DNA of 64,000 nt from Eutreptiella sp. 'Long Island Sound 2002' (GCA_964036045.1 OZ038381.1:150988352-151052351); one strand, 5' to 3'. Numbered from the stretch's first letter, positions 22,157-31,871 are shown. Notes: generated from the letters alone by a model not told the origin. Numbers and translations are program-made.

Positions 22157-23587
22157 TCATCGTTTACCGGCGCCGCCGGCTGCACGTCTGGCCAGCGTTG
22201 CCAGGTGCTTGGCTCCGAGACCCGCTGTGGTTCGGGGCCGTGTCATCCATGTCGTGAAACCCCTTGGCCGTCCCTGGAACCGTCCACCACCTCGAGACTG
22301 TCCGGTTCTTTGTGCTCCTCCACTGGCGTCATGCTGTCGCGTGGGACCCATCTCCACGTCCTGCTCCTCATCGACGTCGATGGGACTCTCCTTGGAAGTA
22401 ACCGGGGCTTCTGGTGTTCCGCTCTCAGCCCTATCCCGCGTCGGCATCGGGTCCACGGACCTCGTGCCTTCGGGAGGCTCGACGTCTGTTGGGGCTCCTG
22501 TCCCTGCGACTCCTTCCGAGACCGTGCGTCGGGATTCGTGGCCTCCTCTCTCCTTGCGTCTTGAGCCGACCGTCCGTACCGCTGCGGCGCTCTCCTTTTC
22601 GGTCCCGCCGTCTCCACATGCGGGTTGTGTTCGCTTGGCCTCCGCTGGGGATGTGCGGACTTTCTCGTCATTTTCGAAGAGCTCCACGAGGCTGGCCGGC
22701 CAGAGGTCCCTGATGTCGGTTCTTCTCCAGCGAATTCCTTCAGTGGCTGGCCAAGGCAGTCGCGTAGTCTGCACACATTCAAATTCGTCAGGGGGAGACG
22801 CGTACAGCTGGGCAATTTTGATGTTGTGCCATCGACCCCACCACAGGAGGTGTCTCCACGGAAGTCCCAACCACCGGAGGTAGGTTGCGCCCGCTCGTCT
22901 CCAGGCATGCCACCTGGCTTCTCCTGTGTCGGTCCCCTGCAAGAGCTTGGCCATACCCATTTCGAGATCCGCTGCTCCTCCCAATGCTGGCGCCTCACCG
23001 GGCGCGATCCTGCGGAGCCACGTAGCCCATGCCTGCGCGTATGCCCCAAGTCGTCTCGTGATCTGGCGATGGTCGCGCTTGATCCCCTGGTACGTGATTC
23101 CCACTTTGGAGATGTTCGATCGGCGAAGCGACGATATTTCTCCAACTCTGCAGAGCGTGGCGAAGGATAGGACCGCCGCGGCATAGACTTTCCACTCCCC
23201 CACCCTGGAGCACGATTCGGCCATGAGCTGGAGTAGGTCGGGCCCTCCGAACTGTCGCTGTCCCGGGGAATCCACTGCCGCCTTAGAAATTCTCCACAGC
23301 CTGTCCCATTGCAGGGGGGGGATCCACCCCAAGGTAGCCACTGCCTTGAGAGCGGATATGCATCCTCTGGCCGCCGCCGCCTTCTGGCCCTGGGCAAACA
23401 TGGAGAGCAGGACCTTTTCAGCCAAGGCCTGCATGTCCCCTGGCTGGACACCGCCCCCGAATTGGGCGAATCCCCGAAGGTGGCTCGTATAGGTTCTTCG
23501 TGTCGATGGCCGCCATGTTGAAACCAGACAGGGCGCCGGGCACTCCGTGGGGTCGGTCTCTCCCAAGATTTGCCATGCATGCACCAC
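22157..23587 (-). CDS. tyrosine recombinase of the retroelement
   Basis: Residue numbers count from the GTG at 23587. The core-binding part has WRPSTRRTYTSHLRGF and a helical stretch to about 130. The catalytic domain shows LCRVGEISSLRRSN (Arg 147), ARWHAWRRAGATY (His 227, Arg 230), WWGRW and IAQLYASP (Tyr 262), the R..HxxR..Y set of tyrosine recombinases. The tail from about 290 is low-complexity, rich in Glu, Arg, Gly and Thr. The frame stays open upstream to 23854 apart from a TAG at 23596-23594, so the true start is unclear. The stop is TGA. It lies between gag and RT, the VIPER order. Confidence 0.88.
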   Translation of the reverse strand: MVHAWQILGETDPTECPAPCLVSTWRPSTRRTYTSHLRGFAQFGGGVQPGDMQALAEKVLLSMFAQGQKAAAARGCISALKAVATLGWIPPLQWDRLWRISKAAVDSPGQRQFGGPDLLQLMAESCSRVGEWKVYAAAVLSFATLCRVGEISSLRRSNISKVGITYQGIKRDHRQITRRLGAYAQAWATWLRRIAPGEAPALGGAADLEMGMAKLLQGTDTGEARWHAWRRAGATYLRWLGLPWRHLLWWGRWHNIKIAQLYASPPDEFECVQTTRLPWPATEGIRWRRTDIRDLWPASLVELFENDEKVRTSPAEAKRTQPACGDGGTEKESAAAVRTVGSRRKERGGHESRRTVSEGVAGTGAPTDVEPPEGTRSVDPMPTRDRAESGTPEAPVTSKESPIDVDEEQDVEMGPTRQHDASGGAQRTGQSRGGGRFQGRPRGFTTWMTRPRTTAGLGAKHLATLARRAAGGAGKR

Positions 23588-23714
23588 CGCCGGCTAGTCG
23601 ATGACGTCCTGGGAAGCCACAAGGGTGGGTGCGAGCACAGGCCTCCCCCTTTTGGAAGCGGTCCAGCCGTTGTAGCATTGATGTCGCGTCCACCGGCTGG
23701 GCCGCCAAGTCCCG

Positions 23715-24757
23715 TCACTCCAGCCTGGGGCAGTTCCATACCCAGTGCCTCTCGATGATGAGCCGGTGACCTTTGCACGTTTTACAGGGCCCCACTGGGG
23801 CGGAGTCCGATCGCACCCACTCTCCTTTGTGGACCTCGAAGTACTCAACCCCATTCACGATTTTGAAACGACGTCGCATGACCTTTTTAAGTCGTGCCCC
23901 TGCTCTACTCAGGCCTGAGGTGAAACCTGGAACCCCGAAGCTTGTTTTGAAGAAGTTGAGTCGGATTCGTATCTTTCCTTGTAACAGTGGACGGAGGACC
24001 ACACCAGCAACCAAAAAGACTCCACCATGAGCACCGCAGAGCTGTTCAAGGACAACACCGGGGGGGGTGTGCCCGAGCTGTCATCCATGGGGGCGTGCCC
24101 TGCCGAATCTCCAGTCCCCACCACCTCAGTCCATACCGTGGTTTCTTTCTTCTGGTCGTCTGAGAGGCTGAAAAGGAGGGGCTACTGCGCCTCGTCATCC
24201 CACTTGGGGGTCATTCTTATGGCATCCAGTGGCAGGGCCTCCTTGAGGACCGCGCATTTGAGGTAGTACAAGACCCAGGTGACCTATTGTGGGTGGTTCC
24301 ATACCAAGGCCAGCTCAGGTAACTCCTTGAGGCACAGAGGTGGCACAGACCTTCCCGACCGCGTGGGGGCTTCCGATAGACTGTTGACCTTCTCTGTGAG
24401 GGACTTGATCAAGGCAGCCTGTCCCTCTAACAAGCGCAGAAGGGCAGGGTCCGAAGCCTTGTTGACAGTGTCTGGCTGTACCCCGATTTTCTCAAAGGCC
24501 CCTGTGGTCATGTTTATTTGGACCTGCTCTGTCAACGTGTAGCCAATCAGATTCTCAATGAGCGCCTCCTCTGTCCCTCCAAATCCTGAGGCACTAGCAA
24601 ATGTCCGGAGCCATTGCGAACGCGAATCCCCTAGATGGCGAAGGGACTTGGTTAACCGCATTTTTGCCTTTGCCAAGGACGCTGCTGGGGTTCCCTCTCG
24701 CACAGAGTCGTGCACTCCGGCCTGGAGGTAGTCCTGAAATTCCATGCATTCTGCCAT
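23715..24757 (-). CDS. gag-like ORF1 of the retroelement (two TAGs, one frameshift)
   Basis: Starts at the ATG directly after A1 (MAECMEFQDYLQAGVHDSVR). The frame runs 283 codons to TGA at 23911-23909 with two internal TAGs (24286-24284, context WNHPQ-TAG-VTWVLYY; 24184-24182, context DDEAQ-TAG-PLLFSLS). An overlapping frame (24014-23715) supplies the C-terminal part: RRRFKIVNGVEYFEVHKGEW, then CKTCKGH..RHWVWNC, a putative zinc-binding motif. The same motif is found in the relative at 40527-40874, so the frame change near 23.93 kb is a break or a programmed shift. ORF1 of such elements is thought to bind the RNA (family knowledge). Confidence 0.65.
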
Positions 24758-24834
24758 CTTCCCCAGGCAAAATTTCAAAAAACAATCTGGAACAAATAAG
24801 ACACACATATAAAACCCCAGTTAGCAAAGCTAAC
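24758..24834 (-). repeat. split direct repeat A1 (5' end of retroelement)
   Basis: On the minus strand it starts GTTAGCTTTGCTAAC, a perfect stem around TTT, then TGGGGTTTTATATGTGTGTC and ends GCCTGGGGAAG. It matches A2 at 16610-16685 with few differences. The gag ATG (24757) follows at once. Confidence 0.9.
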
Positions 24835-24836
24835 AA

Positions 24837-25220
24837 TCGGATAAAATGTTGCTTGTTACGCTGACCGATCTCTTTCCTTTGTTGTTCAATGAGAGTACAT
24901 TGCGAGGCAATAATCCTTTGGATTTCGACCTTTTGCATCCCCAAATCATCAACATTTCTCCTGGCTGCTGTACATTGTGAATCTTCTGGAACTTCTAGAT
25001 GGCTGACCACCATTTTCATTGCCCCTTCAAGTAGCGAGAGTGTTACTGGATGTGGCTGAATTGCATGGGGATCTGCTTTCGAGGCGGTCAAGCGCTCCAT
25101 CTCCTGGGCGATGAGGTGTTGGCAGTCCAGCAGTGAACCAACACCACAAAGGGCTTCATGGACATCAGGCTTGATGGGTGGGGCGGCTGCCTGCCCCTGC
25201 GTATTGGCAGTGGATGACAT
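24837..25220 (-). pseudogene. LINE-B ORF1, 5' part
   Basis: Open from ATG 25220 (MSSTANTQGQAAAPP) to the retroelement junction. Predicted helical, with a likely coiled coil around QKVEIQRIIASQCTLIEQQR, as in many LINE ORF1 proteins. The reading continues in frame at 16453 once the inserted element is removed. Confidence 0.65.
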
Positions 25221-25457
25221 CAGGAGAGAAAAGGGAAACTTGATGCAGGGAGGGCACAGACCCCGGTACTTGGTGGTCAAGAATGCGCCCAAAGATGTGA
25301 GAACAACGAGAAGAGGTGCGGATCCCAATGACAACAGGCTTTGTACACGTTACTAAAAATGGCTTCCATAGCAAGGGGGGTGCAGACCCCAATATCTTCT
25401 GGCTCGAGAAGCACCCGAAGCTGAAGGCTATGCCTCTGACGTATTGTTGTTGTGTGA

Positions 25458-25979
25458 TCACACCAGACTTAGCACACTGATGTGCACCAGTACCAGCTTG
25501 AGTAAGCAAAATAGCTGGTCAAGGTACTTTTCCACTGGGTATTGCTGCGCTCTGCCGAGAAATTGATTCATAAGGAAGAGTGGCTCCCAGCTATCCCACG
25601 TTGAAGATAAGGGTGTTGGGGGATTTTGGAGCTTGATGGACTGTCGACGTGTGCGAGAAGCGTTACAAATTTGGATGTAGCGAGATTGACTCGGCGACGC
25701 TTGGTTTGTGGCGATGTCATTGAGCAACTTGTTGATGTTTGCCAAGGGCCACATTGGAGAGAGATTTGGGCGCAAGGTGGCTTCTGCAGATGCCAACGGA
25801 GATAGCGGTGGGGTTGAGTCAGGAGAGGGCTGCAAATGGGCTAGCTCCTCCTCACTTTCTCTTTGACGTTGCTGAACTTGTTCTGCACGTGGCGAGAACG
25901 CAAGCAGGAGTGCACTTTCGGTGCCGACTGCTCCGACGTAGGCCTCGGTGTCAATCAGCTCTTCGTGTGATTGGCACAT
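25458..25979 (-). CDS. ORF of unknown function
   Basis: About 173 codons from MCQSHEELIDTEAYVGAVGT. It has a Gln/Glu-rich stretch (EQVQQRQRESEEELAHLQ), a Pro/Ser-rich middle and a hydrophobic C-terminus (YLDQLFCLLKLVLVHISVLS). No family recognised. It lies between LINE-B ORF1 and the gypsy integrase remnant, all on the same strand, and may be part of either element. Confidence 0.35.
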   Translation of the reverse strand: MCQSHEELIDTEAYVGAVGTESALLLAFSPRAEQVQQRQRESEEELAHLQPSPDSTPPLSPLASAEATLRPNLSPMWPLANINKLLNDIATNQASPSQSRYIQICNASRTRRQSIKLQNPPTPLSSTWDSWEPLFLMNQFLGRAQQYPVEKYLDQLFCLLKLVLVHISVLSLV

Positions 25980-26279
25980 CTTGTCAAGACCCCCGATTGG
26001 GGCTGTGCATGGCCAAAAAAATAACACCGAAAAAAAAGACACTCAAAAAGGCCGCTTAGGCAGGGGCTGGGGGTCCTTCGCATCCCACTACATCTTATTT
26101 TGATGTGCTTGCATGGCGCACTCATTGAGACACTTTGTCTTGAGGTGGTCGTTAAGCAGCTGCGCCATGGCCTCTTTAGCTCCCAAAAAATTGGCGGTGT
26201 AATGAAGACGGTGAGGGAGGCATAGGGTCTGGGATGGCATCCAACGGCATGGAATCGATGGGAACTCGGATCAGTGCAG

Positions 26280-27185
26280 GTAGGTGGGATCTGTACGTAC
26301 AAGATGGGCTCTTCGGCCAGCTTCATGTATCGGGGATGGTCCCCAGTATTTCATTCTCACAGACGCCCAACAATGCACCCTAGAAGACGATGATCCCCCT
26401 GTACGAGGATATGGTACCTCCCTTTTCCACCAAGAACCATTGCCGCACCATCTACATCCCGCGCACCGACTCATTGATGATGAAGGGTCTCGCTTGAATC
26501 TAGCCTCTGCCGATCTGCCACTACGTGTGTGGCCTTAGCCACAAGTCGCCTTGGGTGGCACACTTCATAGGTAGTGGAGTGGGACCATGGTGCTTGTGCT
26601 TCCATGGCCTCCCTGACTGGGAAGCCGTTGCAGGGTAGGTTCATGGCAATACTCGTCTGAATTTCATGTTGGCGTCGTTGAGAAATTTGAACTTTTGATG
26701 AAGCGCGTTCTCTTCCAACGTGTAGGGCAAGATACAGGATGTTGGGAAGTTTGCCACTGAGGAGGACACCAAAACGGACATGTTGGAATTCCTCGTGGAT
26801 GGTTTCTACATCCAGCTCATGGCTCTCAATTGCCAGCACAGGCTGCCACTATGGCCATGGTCTGCATGCAATCAATCTAATTCCCAATAAAGGAATCAGT
26901 AGACTCAGAATAGGGGGCAAGAAAATGCCACGCTGGAGTAATATGGAACAGCTCATGGGGGCTATATCCAGTTGTGGAACCCCTCTGGTTGTTCATGGTC
27001 AAGGTCACCCAGGGTATTGGCTTCACCCAATCGGCGGACGTGTCTCGCAAGAGCCCCATGAGGGGGGCGGTTCGGCCAATCCAGGGGGAAAGGTTTCGTC
27101 TCTAGTCCATCCATCGCATTTGGAGTTCACCGTGCCTGTCCACTTGTTGACTCTGGCCAAAACGTCCTTGGCTGTGTGTACCCCG
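26280..27185 (-). pseudogene. Ty3/gypsy integrase C-terminal remnant
   Basis: The minus strand has DWVKPIPWVTLTMNNQRGST followed by TGYSPHELFHITPAWHFLAP (27059-26900), which matches the end of retroviral-type integrase cores (A.N...STG.SP.EL..G). Further on, MKYWGPSPIHEAGRRAHLVR resembles the GPF/Y block after gypsy integrases. Stops and frame changes separate the parts. Reverse transcriptase and LTRs are absent. It is cut off at 27185 by transposon TE-2. Confidence 0.65.
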
Positions 27186-27208
27186 GTGACCTAGATTAAA
27201 GTCAATAT
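27186..27208 (+). repeat. TE-2 left terminal inverted repeat
   Basis: GTGACCTAGATTAAAGTCAA.., matched in reverse complement at 32271-32294 with one mismatch over about 23 bases. Confidence 0.8.
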
Positions 27209-27457
27209 TGTAATTTTTAATTTTCAATATATGAAGGCGTTAATACATTAATCTCGCAAATATTAAGAGGTTAAAGTCAAATTTTTGCGATCGGGCTATT
27301 TGTACCCATTTTTCCATGCACATATGCGGACCTATAAGGGGTGTTATGTGGTATATTGTTGCACAGCGGTATAGTAGAGAGGTTCCAATGTTGTGTTGGC
27401 GGGCGTCTTGGAAACCCCCCCTCCGGTTGCCCGCATTCCCCCCCCCTCCACACCACC

Positions 27458-29497
27458 ATGATCCCTTGTATAGCCCTTGTTATGCCTTTCTCTCGGGACA
27501 CCCTTACCGAGCTTAACATGACGCTCGTGCGTTTGAGTGGGGCCAAGAGTTTGCGGGACCCTTTGGTCTCCCAACTCCTTGGTGAGTGGGTGGCCTCATC
27601 CCCTTTGGCCCGGGCCCGATGGTCCGATGCCATGGAGGTTGGGTACCCCTCCCTTATTCGTAATAAGCAAGTGGAGGCGGTGAAACAATATGCCTCCCAC
27701 CTTTTCCCGGCCCCGGACCTCATCGGCCTCCTCATGGACTTGAACGTCCCCAAACTCGGCTTCCGGCACGTGTCGGAGTACATGAGCCGCCAGGGGTCGG
27801 CCTACTCGGCCGCAACGGGCCTCCCGTTCCCCCGCCCCTTCCCCACTCGGGATACTTTCACGGACACGTGGAAGGAGTTGGTCACCCCCCTTGACCTACA
27901 ACCACCCGTGTCCGTCCCCGATCCCCCCGCGAGTGGGCGCTTTTGGCCGCTACCCTCATGGGCCCGGTACGTCCAATCACGCCCATCGCTAGTGGGGACC
28001 ATCGATTGGACAAGGCCCCTCACCTTCATTGTGCGTGGGGATGCGTACCCGTGCGCCGGTGGTAGTTGGACCCAACTCTCCATTGGGCTCCTCAACCATG
28101 GCGCACGGGGCCGCACACCCGCGTACTTGTGGGTGATAGGGATGGCCGTATGCGGGGACAAGGACATGGCGGCACTTGCAACGATATGGGCCGACAACTT
28201 GAAGGTTTGTGGCCCATTCGTTGTTTGTAGATTTTTGCGTTAAATTCTCGAGATTAATATCTTGTTTTCGGTTAATATTAACGCCGACTGAAAAATTAAC
28301 TTAATATTAATCTCGAGAAATTAATGTAAATATTAATCCATGTCCTTTTTGTAGGTATTGCAGTCCATACAAGACTGCGAGAAGTTCCATTGGGTGTTGC
28401 GCTGGGTGCCAAGCAAGTTGGTCGTCGGGGGAGACCAACCGTTCGTGCGGCGCCTTATGGGTGTGTCCGCCTCGCCCTTGGTGGGCTCAATTTACAATAT
28501 GGGGGTGTGGGACAAGGTTGCGGCGGCATGGGTCAACGTGGCGAGCCGGCGCACCTTGGACCGTGAGGAGGCGGCCCGCCGCCGCGACAAGGAGACCGGC
28601 CGTAGCTTGGGGAATGGGGAATGCATAGGGGATCCACACATTGTGGTTGACCGGTGCATGGTTTTCCTATGCATCCTCCATTGTTGCATGGCCATTGGCC
28701 GGCTCCAAGTGGCGTTCATCGAGACACGCCTTGTGGACCTCCCCAAGGAGAACACCGACGCCGTGCAACGGGTCCTCTACCGGGCCCGCACGGGTGTGAA
28801 GTTGGGTGCGACGGGGGCACCCGACGGGGAGGAGGCCCGTGCGTTGTTCCTCGCGTGGGAGGAAGTTGGTCCGTTGTTGGACTACGTCCCGGAGGATGGT
28901 GAATGGCAAGCCGTCGTGGCCATGCGTGACCTCCTCCGGGAGTTGTACACGGACAAGCCGCCCTGCGGGAACCTACGTGCAGCCGAGGTGGCACGCGCCT
29001 ACCATGCACATCGTTGCAAGGAGGCGTGTCAATCAAACTACCTCCTCTAGTTGGAGGAGGATGTCACCGAGGCCGTGGCCAATGCACGCCGCTTGGGGGT
29101 TGGGTTGGGTGCCGTGTGCGCGGATGTCGTTGAGAGCCTCAACGCCATCCTTAAGCGCGCATACAATGACCACTCGGGCCGCGGGGGGGGGGGGGTGCCG
29201 GGGGCAACCCAAGTAGAGCGGGAGGGGGAGGTAGTTTCCCAAGTGTGGGAGTGGTGGTTTTTAAAATTTGACCTCCCGCTACGCAACTATGGGACCCCCC
29301 ATACCGCCCCATGCACCATGGCCAAACTCATGGCCACCCATAGCCCCCCGCCCTCCACCCTTGCTTCCCCACCACTAGCTTTGTTTTCTCCTTGCCATGG
29401 ACGCCTCGGCCATGCAAAAGATGTTGGCCGACATGTTCAAAGCGAACAACGAAGTGTGTGTTTTGCTTGTGCACGCTTGCTTGCGTATACGAATTAA
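27458..29497 (+). CDS. TE-2 gene 1: putative transposase, one intron, one internal TAG
   Basis: Exons 27458-28204 and 28355-29497 join in phase 0 (IWADNLK to VLQSIQDCEKFHWV), giving about 629 codons. Possible catalytic blocks are FIVRGDAYPCAGGSW (Asp near 195), PHIVVDRCMVF..LHCCMAIG (about 345-366) and ADVVESLNAILKRAYNDHSG (about 505-524). Acidic residues in such settings suggest a DDE/RNase H-fold nuclease, but I cannot place it in a named superfamily. A single in-frame TAG at 29048-29050 (QSNYLL-TAG-LEEDVTEAV) splits it; the sequence after it is still protein-like. The last 30 codons overlap the start of gene 2 in another frame and may not be coding. Confidence 0.6.
28205..28354 (+). other. 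intron of TE-2 gene 1
   Basis: 150 bp, GTTTGT...TTTTTGTAG, phase 0. The core is an inverted repeat: TCTCGAGATTAATAT at about 28242 and ATATTAATCTCGAGA at about 28303, so the intron RNA could fold. Base composition is far more AT-rich than the exons. Confidence 0.8.
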
Positions 29498-30716
29498 TAT
29501 TTCCGTCGATCCGTTTAATATTTCGAGATTAATATTAATAGGCGCGGTCATTAATATTTAATATATTAATTAATTTTTCGATAGATAATATTAATTTCAA
29601 GAAATTAAGTCGGGGGCACAAAAATTAATTTTTTTCCTTTTTTTTTCATCCTCTCACTCTCTGAGATGGCACAAGTGGAGCGGCGACTGGCTGCAGCTCC
29701 TCCAGCAGCAGCAGCAGCTCCAGCACCAGCTCCAGCACCAGCACAAGCACCTCCTCCTCCTCCCGCCGCTCAACCGCCAACCGAGGAGTCAAGCGAAGAC
29801 TCCTCGGAGAGGCGGCGGAAGGAGAAGAAGGAGAAGAAGAAAAAGAAGAAGGAGAAGAGGGAGAGGAGAGAGAGGGAGAGGAGCCCGGGGCGGGGGGGGG
29901 GGGGTAGAGGCCAGCCTGGGGGGGGGGGTCAAGGATGAGGGGGAGGGGGAAGTGGTGGTGGACGAGGGGGACGGGGACGGGGAAGTTCAGGTTGTTGACC
30001 CCCCCCAATGACCCCCCCCCTCCCCTAGTGGCTTCTCGAAGCCCTGGGCCCCCAATCTGCCACCGCCCGAAAGGCGGGGCCGACCCCTGGTCAGCCCAGG
30101 TGCTGCAGGAGGGGTGCGCGGGGGATTAACCCGTCCCCCCCCCCCCCATAGCCACATGACAGTCATGCGGAATTTTCGGCGGTTGATCCGGTGTTTGATC
30201 CGCCGGAAGGAGGGGCAACACAGAGGCACCTGGGGTAAGGATGCCGCCAGGGGCGGGGTCTGGGTCTGGAAACCCCTCTCTGGTGCCCCCCTTGCCCCCA
30301 TGCCAGAGGCAATTAGTGTGGGCGCCTTGCCCGCACTGAATTTGCTTTTCGACCCCCGCGGCGTCCGTTTTGGGGCGCCGCATTACCTGGTGCTGCTGCA
30401 GCACTGGGCCTAGCTGGGCTGGGTCAGGCAGTGGCGCCAGGGCAAGGCTGTGGCCTTCGGGGTGGACTGGGCCACTGTGCTGGCCCTGCCCCGCCCCATC
30501 TACGACCCGGGGTGCCAGCCCTCGTACGAGGGCTTGGTCCCCCCGTCCCGTCAAGTCGGCGACCGCAGCTGCGACCGCGGCCAAACCGGGGGCCCAGGCG
30601 GCCCCGATGGCCAGCGCGGGAGCCCCTGTGGCCCCTGTGGAGGCCCCCAGTGCCGCCGAGCTCTTCCGGGAGGCCATGGGGGCAGTGGAGGCAGGCGGAG
30701 TGAACGAGAGTTTTGA
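29397..30716 (+). CDS. TE-2 gene 2, 5' part: coiled-coil and charged low-complexity protein
   Basis: Exon 1 (29397-29453) encodes MDASAMQKMLADMFKANNE. An intron (29454-29665, GTGTGT..CTGAG, AT-rich) precedes MAQVERRLAAAPPAAAAAPA, then a Pro/Ala stretch and a long Lys/Glu/Arg-rich helix (KKEKKKKKKEKRERRERERS). After G-runs at about 29893 and 29920 the frame changes. Later pieces include LLFDPRGVRFGAPHYLVLLQ (TAG at 30411), WVRQWRQGKAVAFGVDW and, in another frame, SAAELFREAMGAVEAGG ending SFE before a GTATGT donor at 30717. A gag- or adaptor-like role is a guess. Homopolymer indels make the exact frame uncertain. Confidence 0.45.
29454..29665 (+). other. intron of TE-2 gene 2
   Basis: 212 bp from GTGTGTGTTTTGC to a long pyrimidine tract and CTCTCTGAG. 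It holds several TTAATATT and ATTAATATTAAT motifs and TTTCGAGATTAATATT, like the other AT-rich blocks of TE-2. Confidence 0.65.
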
Positions 30717-30889
30717 GGTATGTTGCTTGCCTGCCTGCATTAATTTTTAGGACGCCACGTTTAATTTCTCGAGATTAATATTTAATTTTTGCGCCGCCGG
30801 TCGAAATATTAAAAGTTAAGAGTTAATATCAAAGTCGAAAAATTAAAAATGTCGCCGAAAAATTTATTTTTTTTCCTTTTTTTTTTCAC

Positions 30890-31144
30890 GTGATTGACGT
30901 CGTGGTCAACGCGACGAATGCCAGGCCCATCCGGGTGGCCTGGCGAGACGCTGAGGGCTCCCAAGAAGTACCATTGGGGGCCCTCCATCGCATCGTGGCC
31001 CGGGATCCACCCCTGGGCCTTGCTCTCTTGCGCGGTCTCCACGATTGGGAGACTTCGCGCGTGGTGAGCGGCGTATGGGTGGCGCCGCGCCACTTCCGGC
31101 CCGCGGAGTGGCGCAGGAGGTGGGGTACACGGGGGGAGGGATGA
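30890..31144 (+). CDS. TE-2 gene 2, middle exon
   Basis: The frame VVVNATNARPIRVAWRDAEG through LRGLHDWETSRVVSGVWVAP follows the AT-rich block 30745-30885. A splice acceptor is not obvious: the pyrimidine tract ends TTTTCAC, and the first AG is about 45 bp downstream. The part ending in VARD could be a small beta-barrel (inference). The frame ends in TGA just before the next ORF. Confidence 0.4.
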   Translation: MIDVVVNATNARPIRVAWRDAEGSQEVPLGALHRIVARDPPLGLALLRGLHDWETSRVVSGVWVAPRHFRPAEWRRRWGTRGEG

Positions 31145-31148
31145 GGAG

Positions 31149-31871
31149 ATGTGGGGGAGCATGGGTGGGGGCGGGGTGAGCGAGGGGGAGGAGGGGGGGG
31201 GGGGGGGGGGCGTCCACCACCACCGCCCCAAACCCCCCCCCCAAGCGAAGCCTAACCCCACCCAACCCGCCCCCAAGAAACGAAAGTTTTCTTTCGAGTC
31301 GTCCGACGAAAGCGACGACGGGGCGATCCCCCGGCCCAAAAGGCCCAAACCCCCCCCCACCACCACCACCGCACGGCCTACGAAGGCCGTCCCCGCCCCC
31401 AAACCCACCAACCCCCCCAAGACCGCCACCACAACCCCCCCCCCCCCCACCACCAAGACCGACACCCCCAAGGGTGCCCAGAAGAAGGACGACCGTCCCG
31501 AGGATCCGATCGTCGGGACGGTCGTCCACGTACCCTACCCCAAAGGGGTAGAGACGGGCACCGTCCGTGGTATCCACGGGCGGAAGTACGGTGCCGTTTG
31601 GGTGGAATACCCGGGCGGCACCACCCTCTATGAGGTGAACCGCTCCCTCCTCTTCCCCACCCCCGAGGAGGCCGAGCAACACCGGGAAGAGGCCCGGGCG
31701 GAGGGCCAAAAGAAGACCAAACCCCCCACCCCCACAAACGAAACGTCTAACCCCCCGAACGCAAACCCTACCACCGAACCCACTAACCCAACTAACCCCA
31801 CTAACCCCACTAACCCCCCATCCGGACCCGTAAAGATGTGGGACCCCACTACGGGGTCCCACGAGGTATGA
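31149..31871 (+). CDS. TE-2 ORF with Tudor-like segment and nuclear-type low complexity
   Basis: The 240-codon frame has a basic/acidic start (PAPKKRKFSFESSDESDDGA), which includes a probable nuclear localisation signal, then Pro/Thr-rich spacers. A compact segment follows (DPIVGTVVHVPYPKGVETGT, GRKYGAVWVEYPGG, YEVNRSLLFP). VG..V.VP.P.G...G.V....v.VeYpdG resembles Tudor or chromo-barrel folds found in retroelement and chromatin proteins (family knowledge; fold not tested). The tail is (NPT)n-like. The run of about 16 G at 31195-31210 makes the 5' frame doubtful. It may be the last exon of gene 2. Confidence 0.5.
   Translation: MWGSMGGGGVSEGEEGGGGGGVHHHRPKPPPQAKPNPTQPAPKKRKFSFESSDESDDGAIPRPKRPKPPPTTTTARPTKAVPAPKPTNPPKTATTTPPPPTTKTDTPKGAQKKDDRPEDPIVGTVVHVPYPKGVETGTVRGIHGRKYGAVWVEYPGGTTLYEVNRSLLFPTPEEAEQHREEARAEGQKKTKPPTPTNETSNPPNANPTTEPTNPTNPTNPTNPPSGPVKMWDPTTGSHEV

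Larger units (their letters stand above)
16454..24836 (-). mobile_element. tyrosine-recombinase retroelement, VIPER-like gene order, nested
   Basis: On the minus strand the element reads A1 repeat, gag-like ORF, tyrosine recombinase, RT-RNase H, B1, A2, B2. Split direct repeats of the form A1...B1-A2-B2 are the hallmark of PAT-, Ngaro- and VIPER-type retroelements, which integrate through a circle by a recombinase. The order gag, recombinase, RT-RNase H is that described for VIPER of trypanosomes; DIRS and Ngaro have the recombinase last. Without the hAT insertion the element is about 5.0 kb. It sits in LINE-B ORF1 at a CGA triplet shared by both junctions. Frameshifts in gag and at a G-run in RT suggest this copy is inactive. 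Confidence 0.85.

Noticed and set aside
16610-24834. A1 and A2 as LTRs of an ordinary LTR retrotransposon
   Set aside because: Only about 76 bp, not at both extremes, no primer-binding site seen, and the element encodes a tyrosine recombinase with B1/B2 repeats in the split arrangement.
25955-26326. ORF at 26326-25955 as a gene
   Set aside because: Overlaps the gypsy integrase remnant in another frame and has no motif.
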